Shown here piece by piece: positions 10,381 to 21,022 of a stretch of 64,000 nucleotides of DNA. This stretch comes from Aphrocallistes beatrix (Eukaryota; Porifera; Hexactinellida; Sceptrulophora; Aphrocallistidae): contig OY725495.1 of NCBI GenBank assembly GCA_963281255.1, forward strand, positions 682,001 to 746,000. Direction: 5' to 3'. How positions within the stretch are numbered: the first letter of the stretch is position 1; each line of letters opens with the position of its first letter. The notes under the pieces were generated by a model. That model made no database searches. It worked only from the letters and a program-made list of their open reading frames with translations, and had not been told where the DNA came from. A program made the translations under genes and the position numbers.

Positions 10381-12298
10381 TATTATATCCTGTATTAATT
10401 AAACAAAATAAAATAAAATAAACTTTGAATAAATAAATTTAGAGATTAACTGGATAGCAAGGGTTGGAATCATAGATAACTATGAACCAAGAGTCCCATA
10501 CTTATAATGATTGGTACCCCCGTCTGGATTTATAAACTTTTTTGAACATTATCAAACAAATGCTGTCAACTTCCAGGGTAGTTTGCCCCGAATCCCACTG
10601 GGGCTACAACGCCACATACCCCTCTGTTGGGTGTTAATCCCAGGGTTGCGTTGGTACAGGAATTCCCATACCCATAGGAATGGAAATGGGGACCAGATTT
10701 TCTCTGCCCCTCCTATAGGAAAAAAGCAACGTCCCTGATTAAACCTGATATGAGTATCAAATCGTACGAATACTTAAATACTCGGTTACCCTAACCTAGC
10801 GGTTTTCAACCTTTTTTAGTAGAGGACTCCCATTAATATTATACAGTACTAAACTTTAGTACCTGGAACCCTAATGCATTTGAAAAAATAATCAGAATGC
10901 AAATTTGTAGAGCGATCTGGTTTTTTCTTCAACAGTTCAATGGGATTCCATATCATTCAAACTTTGTAAAATTTTGCTTCGTTGGTTATTTTATATTGAA
11001 AAGGAGAATTTAAATCAGAAATATATTTTTTAAAATATTTTTGATATTCATTGCTGTTAAATAATTATTGCCGGGACATATTTCGAGACACCGACATCTC
11101 CCAAATCTTCAGTTGCTTTGTTTGATGGCGCCAACGCTCTTCAATCAATGGATCTAAACACCAGCAATAAGCGATCATCCAATGGGTTTATTTCATGGCG
11201 AGCTAAACCCCTTCAATTCAATTGTAATTCGGTATCCAAATCTCCGAAATAATTTTACCAATCTTCCAAGGCGAGTTAGAACCTCAACAACAGAACAACC
11301 AACAGATATCCGATATCATGCAGGATCCCCCAGATTATTAAGTACATATCTTCCACTGGATGGGAAAGACGAGTTGGTTTCTGGCCAAATCAGTAACGAG
11401 TCTCGATGAGTGGATTAGCGCGAGTTGATTCTATACGTTTATGCGATTGAGGCTAACATAGAGAGCAGAACTCAATTGACAAAAAGTCCGTACAGATTCT
11501 AAACGCCATCTCCTAGGCCTAGAATATCCATTCTTTTCCTTAGTAGAACTCATGGAGTACTAAAGATAGGAGATTATCTACACATATCCCGCGCCATATA
11601 ATAGGCTGAGATTAACTATTAAATAAGAGATTACATGTAAAATTATAGTTAGAAGATTCGCAATGTTTAATTTGTTGACGATACTCTACTTCCATAAACC
11701 TTTTGTGGATGTACTCAACGTGGAGAGGCCACCCATTCAACGATTTGAACTGTACCCACAGCCAACAAAACCTCTTCATCCCAACGCCCAACTTCACAAC
11801 ACCAATTTTTCGATTAAGCTAAATATTTAGCCAACTGCGATGAGCCCATTCAATTCTTCGATGCTATATTCAGATTTTGTGAATTTAGTACAATACTGAA
11901 TGAAACAAAAAATATACCAGCAACAGCATCCAGACTCTCCTCCACATAAATATCCAGTGCCAACTTGTGAAGAGATTAGATGCTTTGTCGGATTGCTACT
12001 GTGGACCACACTTGTTCCTCTACCGAATAGACTTGACGTTCTTATTTGCTGATTAAGAAATATATAATTTACCACATTTATCTAAAATATGGCACGCGAC
12101 CGGTATGAGTAACTTTTTAAAATGCTTCATTTCACAGACAACGAACACTTCTTCCTGCAAATATTAGTAAGTTAATTTACTTTTTTGTTCAAGACTTGTA
12201 GTTGGAAATAAATACTAACAAATAACCTGTGAACCTCCAAAATACCTTTTTTTCTCTAGATTTGAAATACTAAGGGACTCAAAATACAAGCAAATTCC

Positions 12299-12301
<3 letters not shown>
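10381..12301. other. intergenic, repeat relics
   Basis: No supported gene. AGCGGTTTTCAACCTTTTTT at 10798-10820 looks like the end of a hAT-type element. Several short frames (10511-10738, 11182-11409, 11827-12075) lack any recognisable domain. Confidence 0.4.

Positions 12302-12368
<67 letters not shown>
12302..12368. repeat. (CA)n microsatellite
   Basis: Uninterrupted CA dinucleotide run of about 33 units; likely length-polymorphic. Confidence 0.95.
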
Positions 12369-12372
<4 letters not shown>

Positions 12373-12613
12373 CTTGAAGTCATTATCTCCATTTATTGTG
12401 AATGTAACCACCTATGTATGTATCCCTTGTTTTGAATCTAATCACGATTAGCCACTCAATATCCACTGTCTGGGCAAAGTATACCTAAGAAATGATATGA
12501 ACTGTGTAGGCATTTGGTTTTGAGAATTTAATTAACAGTTAACTCTACTGTACTAGAAATCATCTCAAAGCATTTAGTTCTGTTGATACAAGTGAATAAA
12601 GAGAAATTTTCAA

Positions 12614-13883
12614 ATGGCAACAAACAACCCAGGATCAAGTCCTGTTCATTTGTTTCCAGCAAGTAACAAGTTCGAAAGTAAAGTGAATATGTTGAAAAAA
12701 TTAATTGAAACTAAGAAGTTGGAAGTAAGGAAATTTAGCAAAGAGATGAGAGATCTCATTGCGAAGAAAGAAGAGCGAATCATCCGAGAGCTGGATGCTA
12801 TTTGGGGAGAAGTGAACATTAGAATTGATAACAAGAAGAAAGAAATCCATAAAAAGATTCAAGGGATCGAAGCACAGCGGGATAAATTACTCGAACTATT
12901 GAAAGATTTAGATCCAGAGACAACCCCTCTACCGCAAATATCAGAGAAAATCGAATCAGTAAAGAGAGAAATGAGTATCGATATTCCTTACGTAAAAGTA
13001 TCATGGAAAATTGATGAGTTGAAAGCATCTATCAACCTTATGTGTCGGTGCGAACAACAGATAATAACGTACAACGAAGGAACATCTTATAAACTGGAAT
13101 GGAGCAAGTGTGGAATAGGAAATGGGGACAATCAAATTCAAGAACCTTGGGGCATAGCTACTAACTCAATAAATGGAAATATCTACGTTACTGACAGAGC
13201 ATCCAACAGAATTCAGGTATTCTCCATGAAAGGAGAATGGATCAGAACAATCAAAAGTGAAGGCATGATTTTACCAGTAAACATTACCATCTTGGATGAG
13301 TCAGCATATGTCCAGTGTTGGAAAAGTATTTTGAAATTGAATAAATACACAGATCAAAACGAAATTTCCAAATCGTATGATTTTTGTCTTGGATCTATTT
13401 GCACTGATAAAAATCGCATTTATGCTGGCAAGTTCCCGGGAATGAGTTTAATAGTTTTGACCCTCGACTTGGTCGAAGAAAATGCAATTACTCTCAAAAC
13501 TGAATTCTGTAATCAAGCTAAAACTTCTATCAAAGATATTTCTCTCTCTCAAGAAGTGTTCTACATTTTACTATCAAACTCTGACTATCCAATCCAAGCT
13601 TTCTCAAGAGAAGGAGTTCTGACACGTTGTGTTGTACAGAAAAATAGCATTCACTCCGTTTATCGTTTCTGTCTAGATCAACAGCTAAACATACTAGTTG
13701 CAGATAATGGAGACTCGAAAGTGAAGATTTTCTCCAATGAAGGGAAACTGCTAACTGAGTTCGGAAGGGTCAGAAAAAGGGAAGTTCTCAAACTTACATG
13801 GAATATCAGTCGATGCCCTGGGATGTATCGTTACAGTGGATGAGAAGCAGCATTACATGCTACAGGAGTTCTCACTTCTGTGA
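12614..13883 (+). CDS. coiled-coil/NHL-repeat protein, frame broken near C-terminus
   Basis: Frame from the ATG at 12614 encodes 409 residues: coiled coil (about 15-115, K/E-rich), linker (VKVSWKIDELKASI), then NHL blades (GIATNSINGNIYVTDRASN, FCLDQQLNILVADNGDSKV). It ends at 13843 after an unrelated tail (KLTWNISRC...), whereas the expected last blade reads in another frame (NLHGISVDALGCIVTVDE) and stops at 13881-13883. The switch falls in an A5 run at about 13774; one A fewer restores the propeller closure. Same family as the minus-strand gene at 9119-10380, whose frame is also broken. Function probably scaffold/adaptor, unproven. Confidence 0.8.
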
Positions 13884-14885
13884 ATGTCATGAAGCTTTGT
13901 TAGTAAAGTCTTAGTTTCATTATTGTTTCCAACAAACACATCCCCTATACAAACTAACTCTATCTACAAGTATTTTATTCGTGATTTTATTTCTTTATTA
14001 ATGAAGCAACTTAACAAATCTGGACCTCAGGTTTGTACAAGGATTGTAGGCATTTTTGTGTATGAAGTGATTTAGATGGTCTGTACTTTGTTTGAATTAT
14101 TTTGAGCAAGACAGTTTGCAAGTTCAGAGTTATATTTGAGAGACAACAACTACCCCGCTTGATCCTGGAGGTCATATTCAACAGCAAAGTAGTCTGTCTA
14201 TTAGAAAACGAATTTAGAACAAAATGAAACTTGCGCACAAATCCCTTGTAACAGCTGGTAACGTATGGACATCTGGTATAGGTCGAAATCCCGTGTCTCC
14301 TTAGCATAATTTCGGGTATTTATTTGGAATATATCCTCTTTCCCATGCAATTGTCGTTCGCTATATTTTGAATGGTTGAAAACAAAAATGTTGAAGTCAT
14401 CATATTGTTGCAAATTCAATTTCGAGGAAATAGAATAATAATTTTGTCGCGTGTTAAAAAAAAATAGTTCATCAGAATCATAATAGTAACATAATTTGAC
14501 TGATTAATGTATGCAATCTCATCAAACAGAACTAAGCTGCGAAAATGAGATATTATAAAGCTAATGTCATAGTAATTATAATAAATTACTTTTGAAATGT
14601 ATCGCCTCATGTCTGCTAGAGGAGGGATACGGATTTAACTTTTCTTTCTATTGCTCGCTGTTTCCACCAGTACAAAGGCCCAATTAAAATTAACATCACA
14701 TCACCCCATCCAGTTATTAGCAATTAGGTAGTGAAAAGAAGCATAGGGCCTTTACTCACTTTCAATAAATATAATGGCATAATTAGTTGATAGCAAATAC
14801 ATAGTAAGAAATTTCTGCATTAGTATATAAGAATAAGGTTCATGTTGCTTCTAAGACTATATTTTTATAGGAAGTGAAAATAAAC
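13884..14885. other. intergenic
   Basis: AT-rich; minus-strand frames at 14011-14307, 14201-14419 and 14416-14610 have no recognisable domain and no codon pattern like the neighbours. Confidence 0.4.
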
Positions 14886-16328
14886 TCAATCTAAGGATAG
14901 AGGGTTTGGAGAATAGACGAGTTTGCCAAGCTTAAACTTGAAAATAAGTGAATCATTTTGGATAAATTTTTCTTTATAAATAAAATTCTCAGATGGGACC
15001 TGGTTACAACCGTTAGTGATTGGAATGTAATCTGATTGGTGAGTCAAGTGGTTTAAGTTGTTCAGTGTTAAGGAGTATGAGTAGTGATCTTCATTCGAAA
15101 CTTGGTTGAGAAAGGTTATCACAGCGTCTCCTTTGATATACAGGAATGCATTTTCTAACGGGTTGATGTAGTACACTTCAACTTTGATGAATCCTTCGTT
15201 ATTGTCATGTGAGTGTGGGATTATCGTTAGTTCGATGCAGAATTTCATATCATGCTCTGAGGTGAATGGCTTGCTCTTGAAAACACCACTGTTTTGAATT
15301 ATGTCGCGAAAATTCGCAATTCTGCATATGAAAAATGAATTTTTCGAGGTGTTATCATATTCATTGATCAGGGTAAGCAATTCCATTCGCCATTTCAAAA
15401 TATTATTCTCGATTTGTAAACACCGATTTTGTATGAATAATTCCGCGCTATCAGTGTCCTCCAAATCGCGGATTTTGTCCAGTAACATCTCATTCCTGAC
15501 AGACAGGCCCTGGATATCCTTCTCATACGCCTCGAATCTCTGAGTAAAAAGTGACATGTGTTGATTTGAAGATGACAGATGTTTCCCGATTTCTCGTCGT
15601 GGGAGTTCGTTAACACAGCCATACTTGTAAAACGGACATCGGACAATCACGTTGGGACAGTTCGCATCCAAATGTGCTCGCAGTTTGCCTCTCTCCATCT
15701 TACTGTCGCATTTATATGGACACAGAACAATGCTCTTCTCGCATTCACTTTTCATGTGCTTCTCACCCAATGCAGCTTTGAACTTCAGTTGGCAATGGTT
15801 GCATTGCACTAATCGTGAAGGACATTCTTTCATTTGGTGGATCAGCACTTGAGCGCGAATTTTCACAACCCGGCATCCCTCGTTCATGCACTGGACTCTA
15901 ATCAAGCCACAATTTCTCAAATGCTCCCTCACTTGAGTTAGTTGGCCGCGCCATTTACATCCTCTCTCTGCCAGTGGGCACAAAATGATAATTCGAGATA
16001 GTTTAGATTTAGACCCAAGATCTTCAAACGCGTCAGCTTTTTGAAATGGCGGAGAATGGAATGTGAGAATGTGGTCCATGCATTCACCACAATATTGCGT
16101 CCCAGAATCCTTCAGCTGCCAGGGATCACGTAAGATGTGCTTACAATGTGCACAATTAAAAAGAGATACAATGGTGGTATCATTTTTACGAAATATTTCA
16201 CGTCTATACCCGCCGTTGAATCTGTAGGATTCGGTCTGACAGCACCGAGGAGTGGAGTAGAGAATTGTGTCGAGATCTTCCTGTACCAGGAAGCTAGAAG
16301 GGGGACGATCGACACCCTTTTCTGACAT
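14886..16328 (-). CDS. TRAF-family protein (degenerate RING, TRAF zinc fingers, coiled coil, MATH-like)
   Basis: 480 residues in one exon. Order: N-terminal region to ~50; RING-like segment ~52-90 (FNCAHCKHILRDP...QYCGECMDHIL) missing the canonical His of a C3HC4 RING; a run of TRAF-type C/H zinc fingers ~120-245 (RGCKWRG..VREHLRNC, HMKSEC, CPYKCDSKMERGKLRAHL, CPFYKYGCVNELPRREIGKHL); coiled coil ~250-310; C-terminal MATH/TRAF-C-like domain ~325-480 (FICRIANFRDI, FCIELTIIPHS, GFIKVEVYYINP). TRAF proteins are cytoplasmic trimeric adaptors below TNF-receptor and TLR-type receptors; the altered RING suggests adaptor use rather than clear E3 activity. Start chosen at the first Met, 16328. Confidence 0.88.
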   Translation of the reverse strand: MSEKGVDRPPSSFLVQEDLDTILYSTPRCCQTESYRFNGGYRREIFRKNDTTIVSLFNCAHCKHILRDPWQLKDSGTQYCGECMDHILTFHSPPFQKADAFEDLGSKSKLSRIIILCPLAERGCKWRGQLTQVREHLRNCGLIRVQCMNEGCRVVKIRAQVLIHQMKECPSRLVQCNHCQLKFKAALGEKHMKSECEKSIVLCPYKCDSKMERGKLRAHLDANCPNVIVRCPFYKYGCVNELPRREIGKHLSSSNQHMSLFTQRFEAYEKDIQGLSVRNEMLLDKIRDLEDTDSAELFIQNRCLQIENNILKWRMELLTLINEYDNTSKNSFFICRIANFRDIIQNSGVFKSKPFTSEHDMKFCIELTIIPHSHDNNEGFIKVEVYYINPLENAFLYIKGDAVITFLNQVSNEDHYSYSLTLNNLNHLTHQSDYIPITNGCNQVPSENFIYKEKFIQNDSLIFKFKLGKLVYSPNPLSLD

Positions 16329-18080
16329 GAGTCACGCGGTCTAATATACGTCAACTACACAAAAATGAGTCATTTTGAAGAATAAACTTCATATTCAAAA
16401 ATTAGATTAATAAATTTACTTTTTTGTAGTTGGTTATATTTTAGCCATTTTAAATGTACAGATAATCTCGCTAACTAATGAAGGGGATTTTCCCAGGAAT
16501 CCTAGTACCGCTCTGTTTAGCAGGATAGTGGTACCATTTTTTTTTAATTACTAAAAATCCAAATATAAACGGTGGTAATTGATTCTAAATTTGTTCAATA
16601 AACAAAGTTTCGTAAAATGACTAAAATGTCTGAACTTTAGATATAACATTAATATATCTGAACAAAATCAGATACAACGATTACCATGCTTTCGAAAAAT
16701 GTCAATTATTTGAAACGAATGCCTATAACAGCAAATGTCGATCTTCTGAGATGTGACATGAAACTAAACTTCTTGATTCAGTGGGAAGCCAGTCTAGCTA
16801 AAGAAGCATTGAATTACTGCTAACTTTAAACTGATTCTTATCTCACAATATGTATTTGTTTGATTTCAAATGTGTTCAAAAGTGTGATCTCCCTTCGTTT
16901 TAGAAGACCAGCTTTTATCATGACTCTAGTTACATTACACACCAACTAGAGCCATGATAAGGTACGCGATGTTGAATTTCGCGGGACGCAAGAGAAGTAT
17001 TATATATGTAGTTCAAAAAAACGGACATAATTTAGAAATATTATGTAAAAACGGGACACTCTGAAAATTAACTGAATAGAAGAGTGAAAAAAGCGAGACA
17101 TCCTGCAAAAAACGGGACAGTTGGCATGTCTGCAGTTATGACTGACTGAATACAAGTTTACAATCCTACACGCGGAATATTATATGTGGAAGGAAAATCT
17201 AATGTCTGATACAAAATAAATTGCTCACTCAACAATCTGATTCTCATAGAAAAATGATGGTTAAATACCTTTTAGAATAAGTATACTTTAAAATAGAGAG
17301 TAAGAAAGGTGTGAAAAATATTCTTCAATTCATACCTTCTTAAACATCGTCAATTGATAAGAGTTCTATGTATATACTTAGTAAGATCATAAACGTTCAG
17401 GAATCATTCTCTCCATTCTTCGTAGCTAAGACAGTTGAGTATGCATAATTATTAATTGAGACACAGGTTAATCAGGACAAGTATCCAGCAATTGAATGGT
17501 TCCCATACATAGAAGCTAATACTTTAATCGGTTCATTCACTCCGCTTAATCGGGGGAGGAAATATCAGGGTCCGAAGTGCCCCAATTAATAATATGCGAG
17601 TCACTTGTGTTCTTGAAATTTTGTATGAAACTGTAAAGATTACTGTTTTGCTTAACGCATCAATAGAATCCCAAAAGATATATTCTCATTGATGAAATCA
17701 ACTTCATGGTATGTGCATGATCAATCTTTATCTAGGTTCATCCAAACAGGTTTCTTTCATCGCTTCTCCGAATTGAAATCTTGCTTCTAGTGAATATAGA
17801 TACTACCCGAACAAAGTATTCGTCCACCATAAATTTCACATAGAAATAGGTCATTAACAATAACATATATCACTGATTTATTCCATCCTCAAAATATTTT
17901 CCCGATATGAATGCTTCTTTTGAGAGGACATCACATCGGGATCTCTAGACACCATCATAAGGTTGGTTCATTCTGTTATTCAATTTAAATATTCCAAATT
18001 TACTCACATATAAATTCACAATTGTGATTATTCCATTCTATTAATAATTATCCCGCGCTTGGCGAGGTGTTTTGTAGCGT
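16329..18080. other. intergenic with small repeats
   Basis: No gene found. Contains a perfect-looking 17-bp-arm hairpin at 16916-16962 (TTATCATG...CATGATAA), a segment at 16976-17135 sharing AAAACGGACAT, AAAACGGGACA and GGTTGGCATGT-type words with 27165-27310, and a partial copy (17455-17560) of the pogo-like MITE seen at 61851-61983. Confidence 0.5.
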
Positions 18081-18170
18081 CATTTCCGTTTTAAGCCATT
18101 TTGGGCGGGGAAGCCATACAAGTTTGGGGTCTGACTATAAATAGAAAAAAACACCAAGCCAACCGCAGGT
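18081..18170 (+). repeat. left arm of a 90-bp perfect inverted repeat flanking the ADP-ribosyltransferase gene
   Basis: These 90 bases are the exact reverse complement of 20442-20531; identity stops at both ends (A versus T next to the inner end, GCTAC versus AATTA outside). The arm holds GGGCGGGGAAGCCATACAAG and TATAAATAG. It may be a terminal inverted repeat or a duplicated promoter. Confidence 0.95.
18136..18144 (+). promoter_or_regulatory. TATA box inside the left inverted-repeat arm
   Basis: TATAAATAG, oriented toward the ADP-ribosyltransferase gene, about 610 bp before its ATG. The same nine bases lie 50 bp before the astacin ATG and at 22285-22293. If used, the leader is long or contains an intron. 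Confidence 0.45.
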
Positions 18171-18752
18171 TAAAAGATTCACGGTGCATGCACTGTGAAC
18201 TTTTCCCTCCATTATTCATAATATCGTATCGTGTTTAAAAGATTTTTGGATAATTGGTGGTGAAAGTAATTTTGTTTGATTCCTATCTCCTGTAAAGTTG
18301 AGACTGAATTGTTGATAACTATAGGACCGGATAGAGAAGTGTCAGGGGGTGCTATCAGATATTCGGGTATGCTGTTCACTAGCGAATATTGAGTTTGGGT
18401 TTTTTGCAACTGCAGATGATTGTATTCTTCCCTTGGCTTCTTTCAGTCACAGGCAAATTTTCAACTCATCCAATTGTTTCTCAGATCCCAATTGATCTTT
18501 CCGCATCGTTCCTTTCGCTAAGAGATAGCAGGAAATTTAATCTTTCCAACAAAGTACGTACATGTTAGGCTATTAGTCCATTATGCACATTATGTAACTA
18601 TAAGGTGAAAGTTTAAGCCAAATTCTCGACTAATCAATTAACAAGATTAATAGAAAAGAACATTTTTCTCTGAAGATACTACTACTACTTACAAGTAATT
18701 TATATATAAAGTAACTACTTGATACAAGAACACATTGTATGCAATATTTTGA

Positions 18753-20312
18753 ATGGGACAACTTATAACTTATGGCGTTCGGCCTCTCCCTTATTATTGT
18801 GACCGTTGTTCCATATGTAAACGATATGGGTGTTTATGCGATATTCCCAAAGATCCTATACCACCTCAACAAATTGCATCAGATGGACAAGATATACTAG
18901 ATCCTATCGCACCTCAACAAATTGCATTCGATGGACAAGATAGTATACTAGACCCTATAGCACCTATACCTCAACAAATTGCATTAGATGGACAAGATAT
19001 ACTAAATTCTCAGAATATTCTCGACAACCTCTTTGAAACTATAGCTGTAACACCACAGGATGTTCTGGGGTTTGATCCTAGTATAGACCTAGCTTACTTA
19101 AGTAAGGTGAGGGCTTCTGAATTAATGTGGCATGATAATATAATATTTGAAATGATCAATGCAGCGAAAGAAGGAAACTGGTGGCATGTATTTAACATCC
19201 TATCCGAAAATCCCCTCATAATAAACTGTATTCCTAGCGAGAGTGCATGGGGGGTATTGCATCAGGCCGCGTGGTGGGGGGAATTAAATGTGGTTAAAAA
19301 ATTGATCGCTTTTGAGTCGTGCGATCCATTCCTCAGAACTAAGCAGGACGAGGAGAACGAATACGGTCCAGGTCGAACAGCTGACGAACTTATCAAGGAT
19401 ACAGATATTCGCATTGTCATAATAAAAGGCCAGGAAAAGAGAAGGAAAGAGAGAGAAGATCTTCAAGACAGATCTTTTATTTCTGTACAAAGTGAGGAAG
19501 ATCTGAAAGTTGAATCATTATTTCTTGCCCTAGCTAGTTTTCAGAATGTTTTATACCCAAAATCCATCTCGAATAAGGATTCATTTTTGTATTCAACGCT
19601 ACTAGAAGACTCTTTTAAATTTATCAACGATGGGAATCAATGGGAATTGGCAAGAAAGGAGGTTGCATTACAACTTCAAATGGTTGACATTGATACTGCT
19701 AACTTCCTGGCGACAGGGGATGACCATGGAGACATTTTCCAACCCAATTCAGAAACTAAAGAACAGTTCTTTGAACGAGTTTTACACATATATACAAAGA
19801 ACAACAGCATAGCAAGTGGAAATTCTATGTACAGTTCCAAGCCGTTCTTTTCTGCTCTGAACAAGTCGCTACGGATGCAAGGCAATCCTGTAACAGCCGT
19901 TCTGGGAGAGGATCTAGCCTTGGCAGCGTATGGCATCCTTCTAAACTCCGTTCTCCTGTTCTGGAATCAACTCATCCCCACTCAAGTAATGACGTATAGG
20001 GGCTTGGACTTACCACTGTATATTGTTGAGGAGTACAGAGTAGGGAGATCGTTTACTTGGCTCTGTTTCACCTCGTCATCAGTAAAAAAGAAAGCAACAT
20101 ATAACTTTGCTAAAAGTTGTCACAATCTCAAGTGTATTTTCCATATCCTCAACGATAACCTCGGCAAATATTCATCAAAAGGAATATTAAAATTTTCGAA
20201 ATTTCCTGGTGAAGAAGAATATCTCTACCCGAGCGGTGTGAAATTTCGTGTTGTCCATTCTAGTTATGATAAGGGAATGGTAAGCATAATCATAATTCGT
20301 GAAGATTATTGA
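18753..20312 (+). CDS. ankyrin-repeat arginine-type mono-ADP-ribosyltransferase
   Basis: 519 residues, one exon. Residues 16-29 are a cysteine cluster (CDRCSICKRYGCLC); 35-85 three imperfect repeats of a PQQIAxDGQDI unit; ~131-215 ankyrin-like (VLHQAAWWGELNVVKKLI); ~230-245 charged helix; ~260-519 ADP-ribosyltransferase fold. The R-S-E signature is visible: R416 in TYRGLD, S441-S443 in FTSSS, and EEE at 487-489 ahead of YLYPSG; the E-x-E form is typical of arginine-specific transfer from NAD+. No signal peptide or GPI tail, so probably intracellular, unlike vertebrate ecto-ARTs. The gene sits between 90-bp perfect inverted repeats. Substrate unknown; ankyrin part may choose it. Confidence 0.85.
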   Translation: MGQLITYGVRPLPYYCDRCSICKRYGCLCDIPKDPIPPQQIASDGQDILDPIAPQQIAFDGQDSILDPIAPIPQQIALDGQDILNSQNILDNLFETIAVTPQDVLGFDPSIDLAYLSKVRASELMWHDNIIFEMINAAKEGNWWHVFNILSENPLIINCIPSESAWGVLHQAAWWGELNVVKKLIAFESCDPFLRTKQDEENEYGPGRTADELIKDTDIRIVIIKGQEKRRKEREDLQDRSFISVQSEEDLKVESLFLALASFQNVLYPKSISNKDSFLYSTLLEDSFKFINDGNQWELARKEVALQLQMVDIDTANFLATGDDHGDIFQPNSETKEQFFERVLHIYTKNNSIASGNSMYSSKPFFSALNKSLRMQGNPVTAVLGEDLALAAYGILLNSVLLFWNQLIPTQVMTYRGLDLPLYIVEEYRVGRSFTWLCFTSSSVKKKATYNFAKSCHNLKCIFHILNDNLGKYSSKGILKFSKFPGEEEYLYPSGVKFRVVHSSYDKGMVSIIIIREDY

Positions 20313-20441
20313 ATAAAACAATAGTACTTCTTCCAAGCTCAGGAAAGACTTGATTTTTGTGATGTACTTATACATACATACTATGCATGCATACATATAC
20401 ATACATAAGAGAATCAGGATAGCATGAGAGCTCGCTGAGTT

Positions 20442-20531
20442 ACCTGCGGTTGGCTTGGTGTTTTTTTCTATTTATAGTCAGACCCCAAACTTGTATGGCT
20501 TCCCCGCCCAAAATGGCTTAAAACGGAAATG
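20442..20531 (-). repeat. right arm of the 90-bp perfect inverted repeat
   Basis: Exact reverse complement of 18081-18170. Its TATAAATAG lies on the minus strand (complement of about 20468-20476) and points back into the ADP-ribosyltransferase gene, so antisense transcription is possible. Confidence 0.95.
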
Positions 20532-21022
20532 AATTAATTAAGCTCCTTTAAAGGATTGGGTGTAGGAATTTAGTAAAAAGATCCATTTGCAAGTTGTTGC
20601 TCCATGTGACAGTTTTGGCACCCAAAAGCCCCTTCAGGGTTTTTGGGGTCTGAGTTGGAAAGTTTAACAAGTTCTTGGCCCAAACAAATTATTTTTGAAA
20701 TTTCCAACCTAAAATATTCATTTCTGATGTATAACCTAACCGAATTCTATCACTAGATAGAAATGTTAATGCTATCCAAAGAAACCTATTATCCATACCA
20801 TCGTATATCGCTCGATCCGCTCAATACAAAATTGTTCTACATTTTAGAGGCAGATATAATTAATACTCAATATTAATAATATACTATTATAATATCGATC
20901 TCCTACCTAGCATTTATCAATATCAACAACTAGCGTATTTCAATTAAATTTCCAACACAACACAGCACAGTGAAGACAAAATAACTACACCAAAGAACCT
21001 AACTAGCGCTCTAATCGTCTGA
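20532..21022. other. intergenic
   Basis: No gene recognised. Includes TTTTGGCACCCAAAAGCCCC near 20610-20635 and otherwise AT-rich DNA serving as 3' flank of the SDR gene. Confidence 0.4.

Noticed and set aside
11182-12075. Short frames 11182-11409, 11612-11797 and 11827-12075 as genes
   Set aside because: Low-complexity or odd composition, no family features, near transposon relics.
18081-20531. Bacterial toxin or viral origin for the ART gene
   Set aside because: The ankyrin plus R-S-E arrangement, size and codon look fit animal ART-domain proteins; no secretion signal or phage context.
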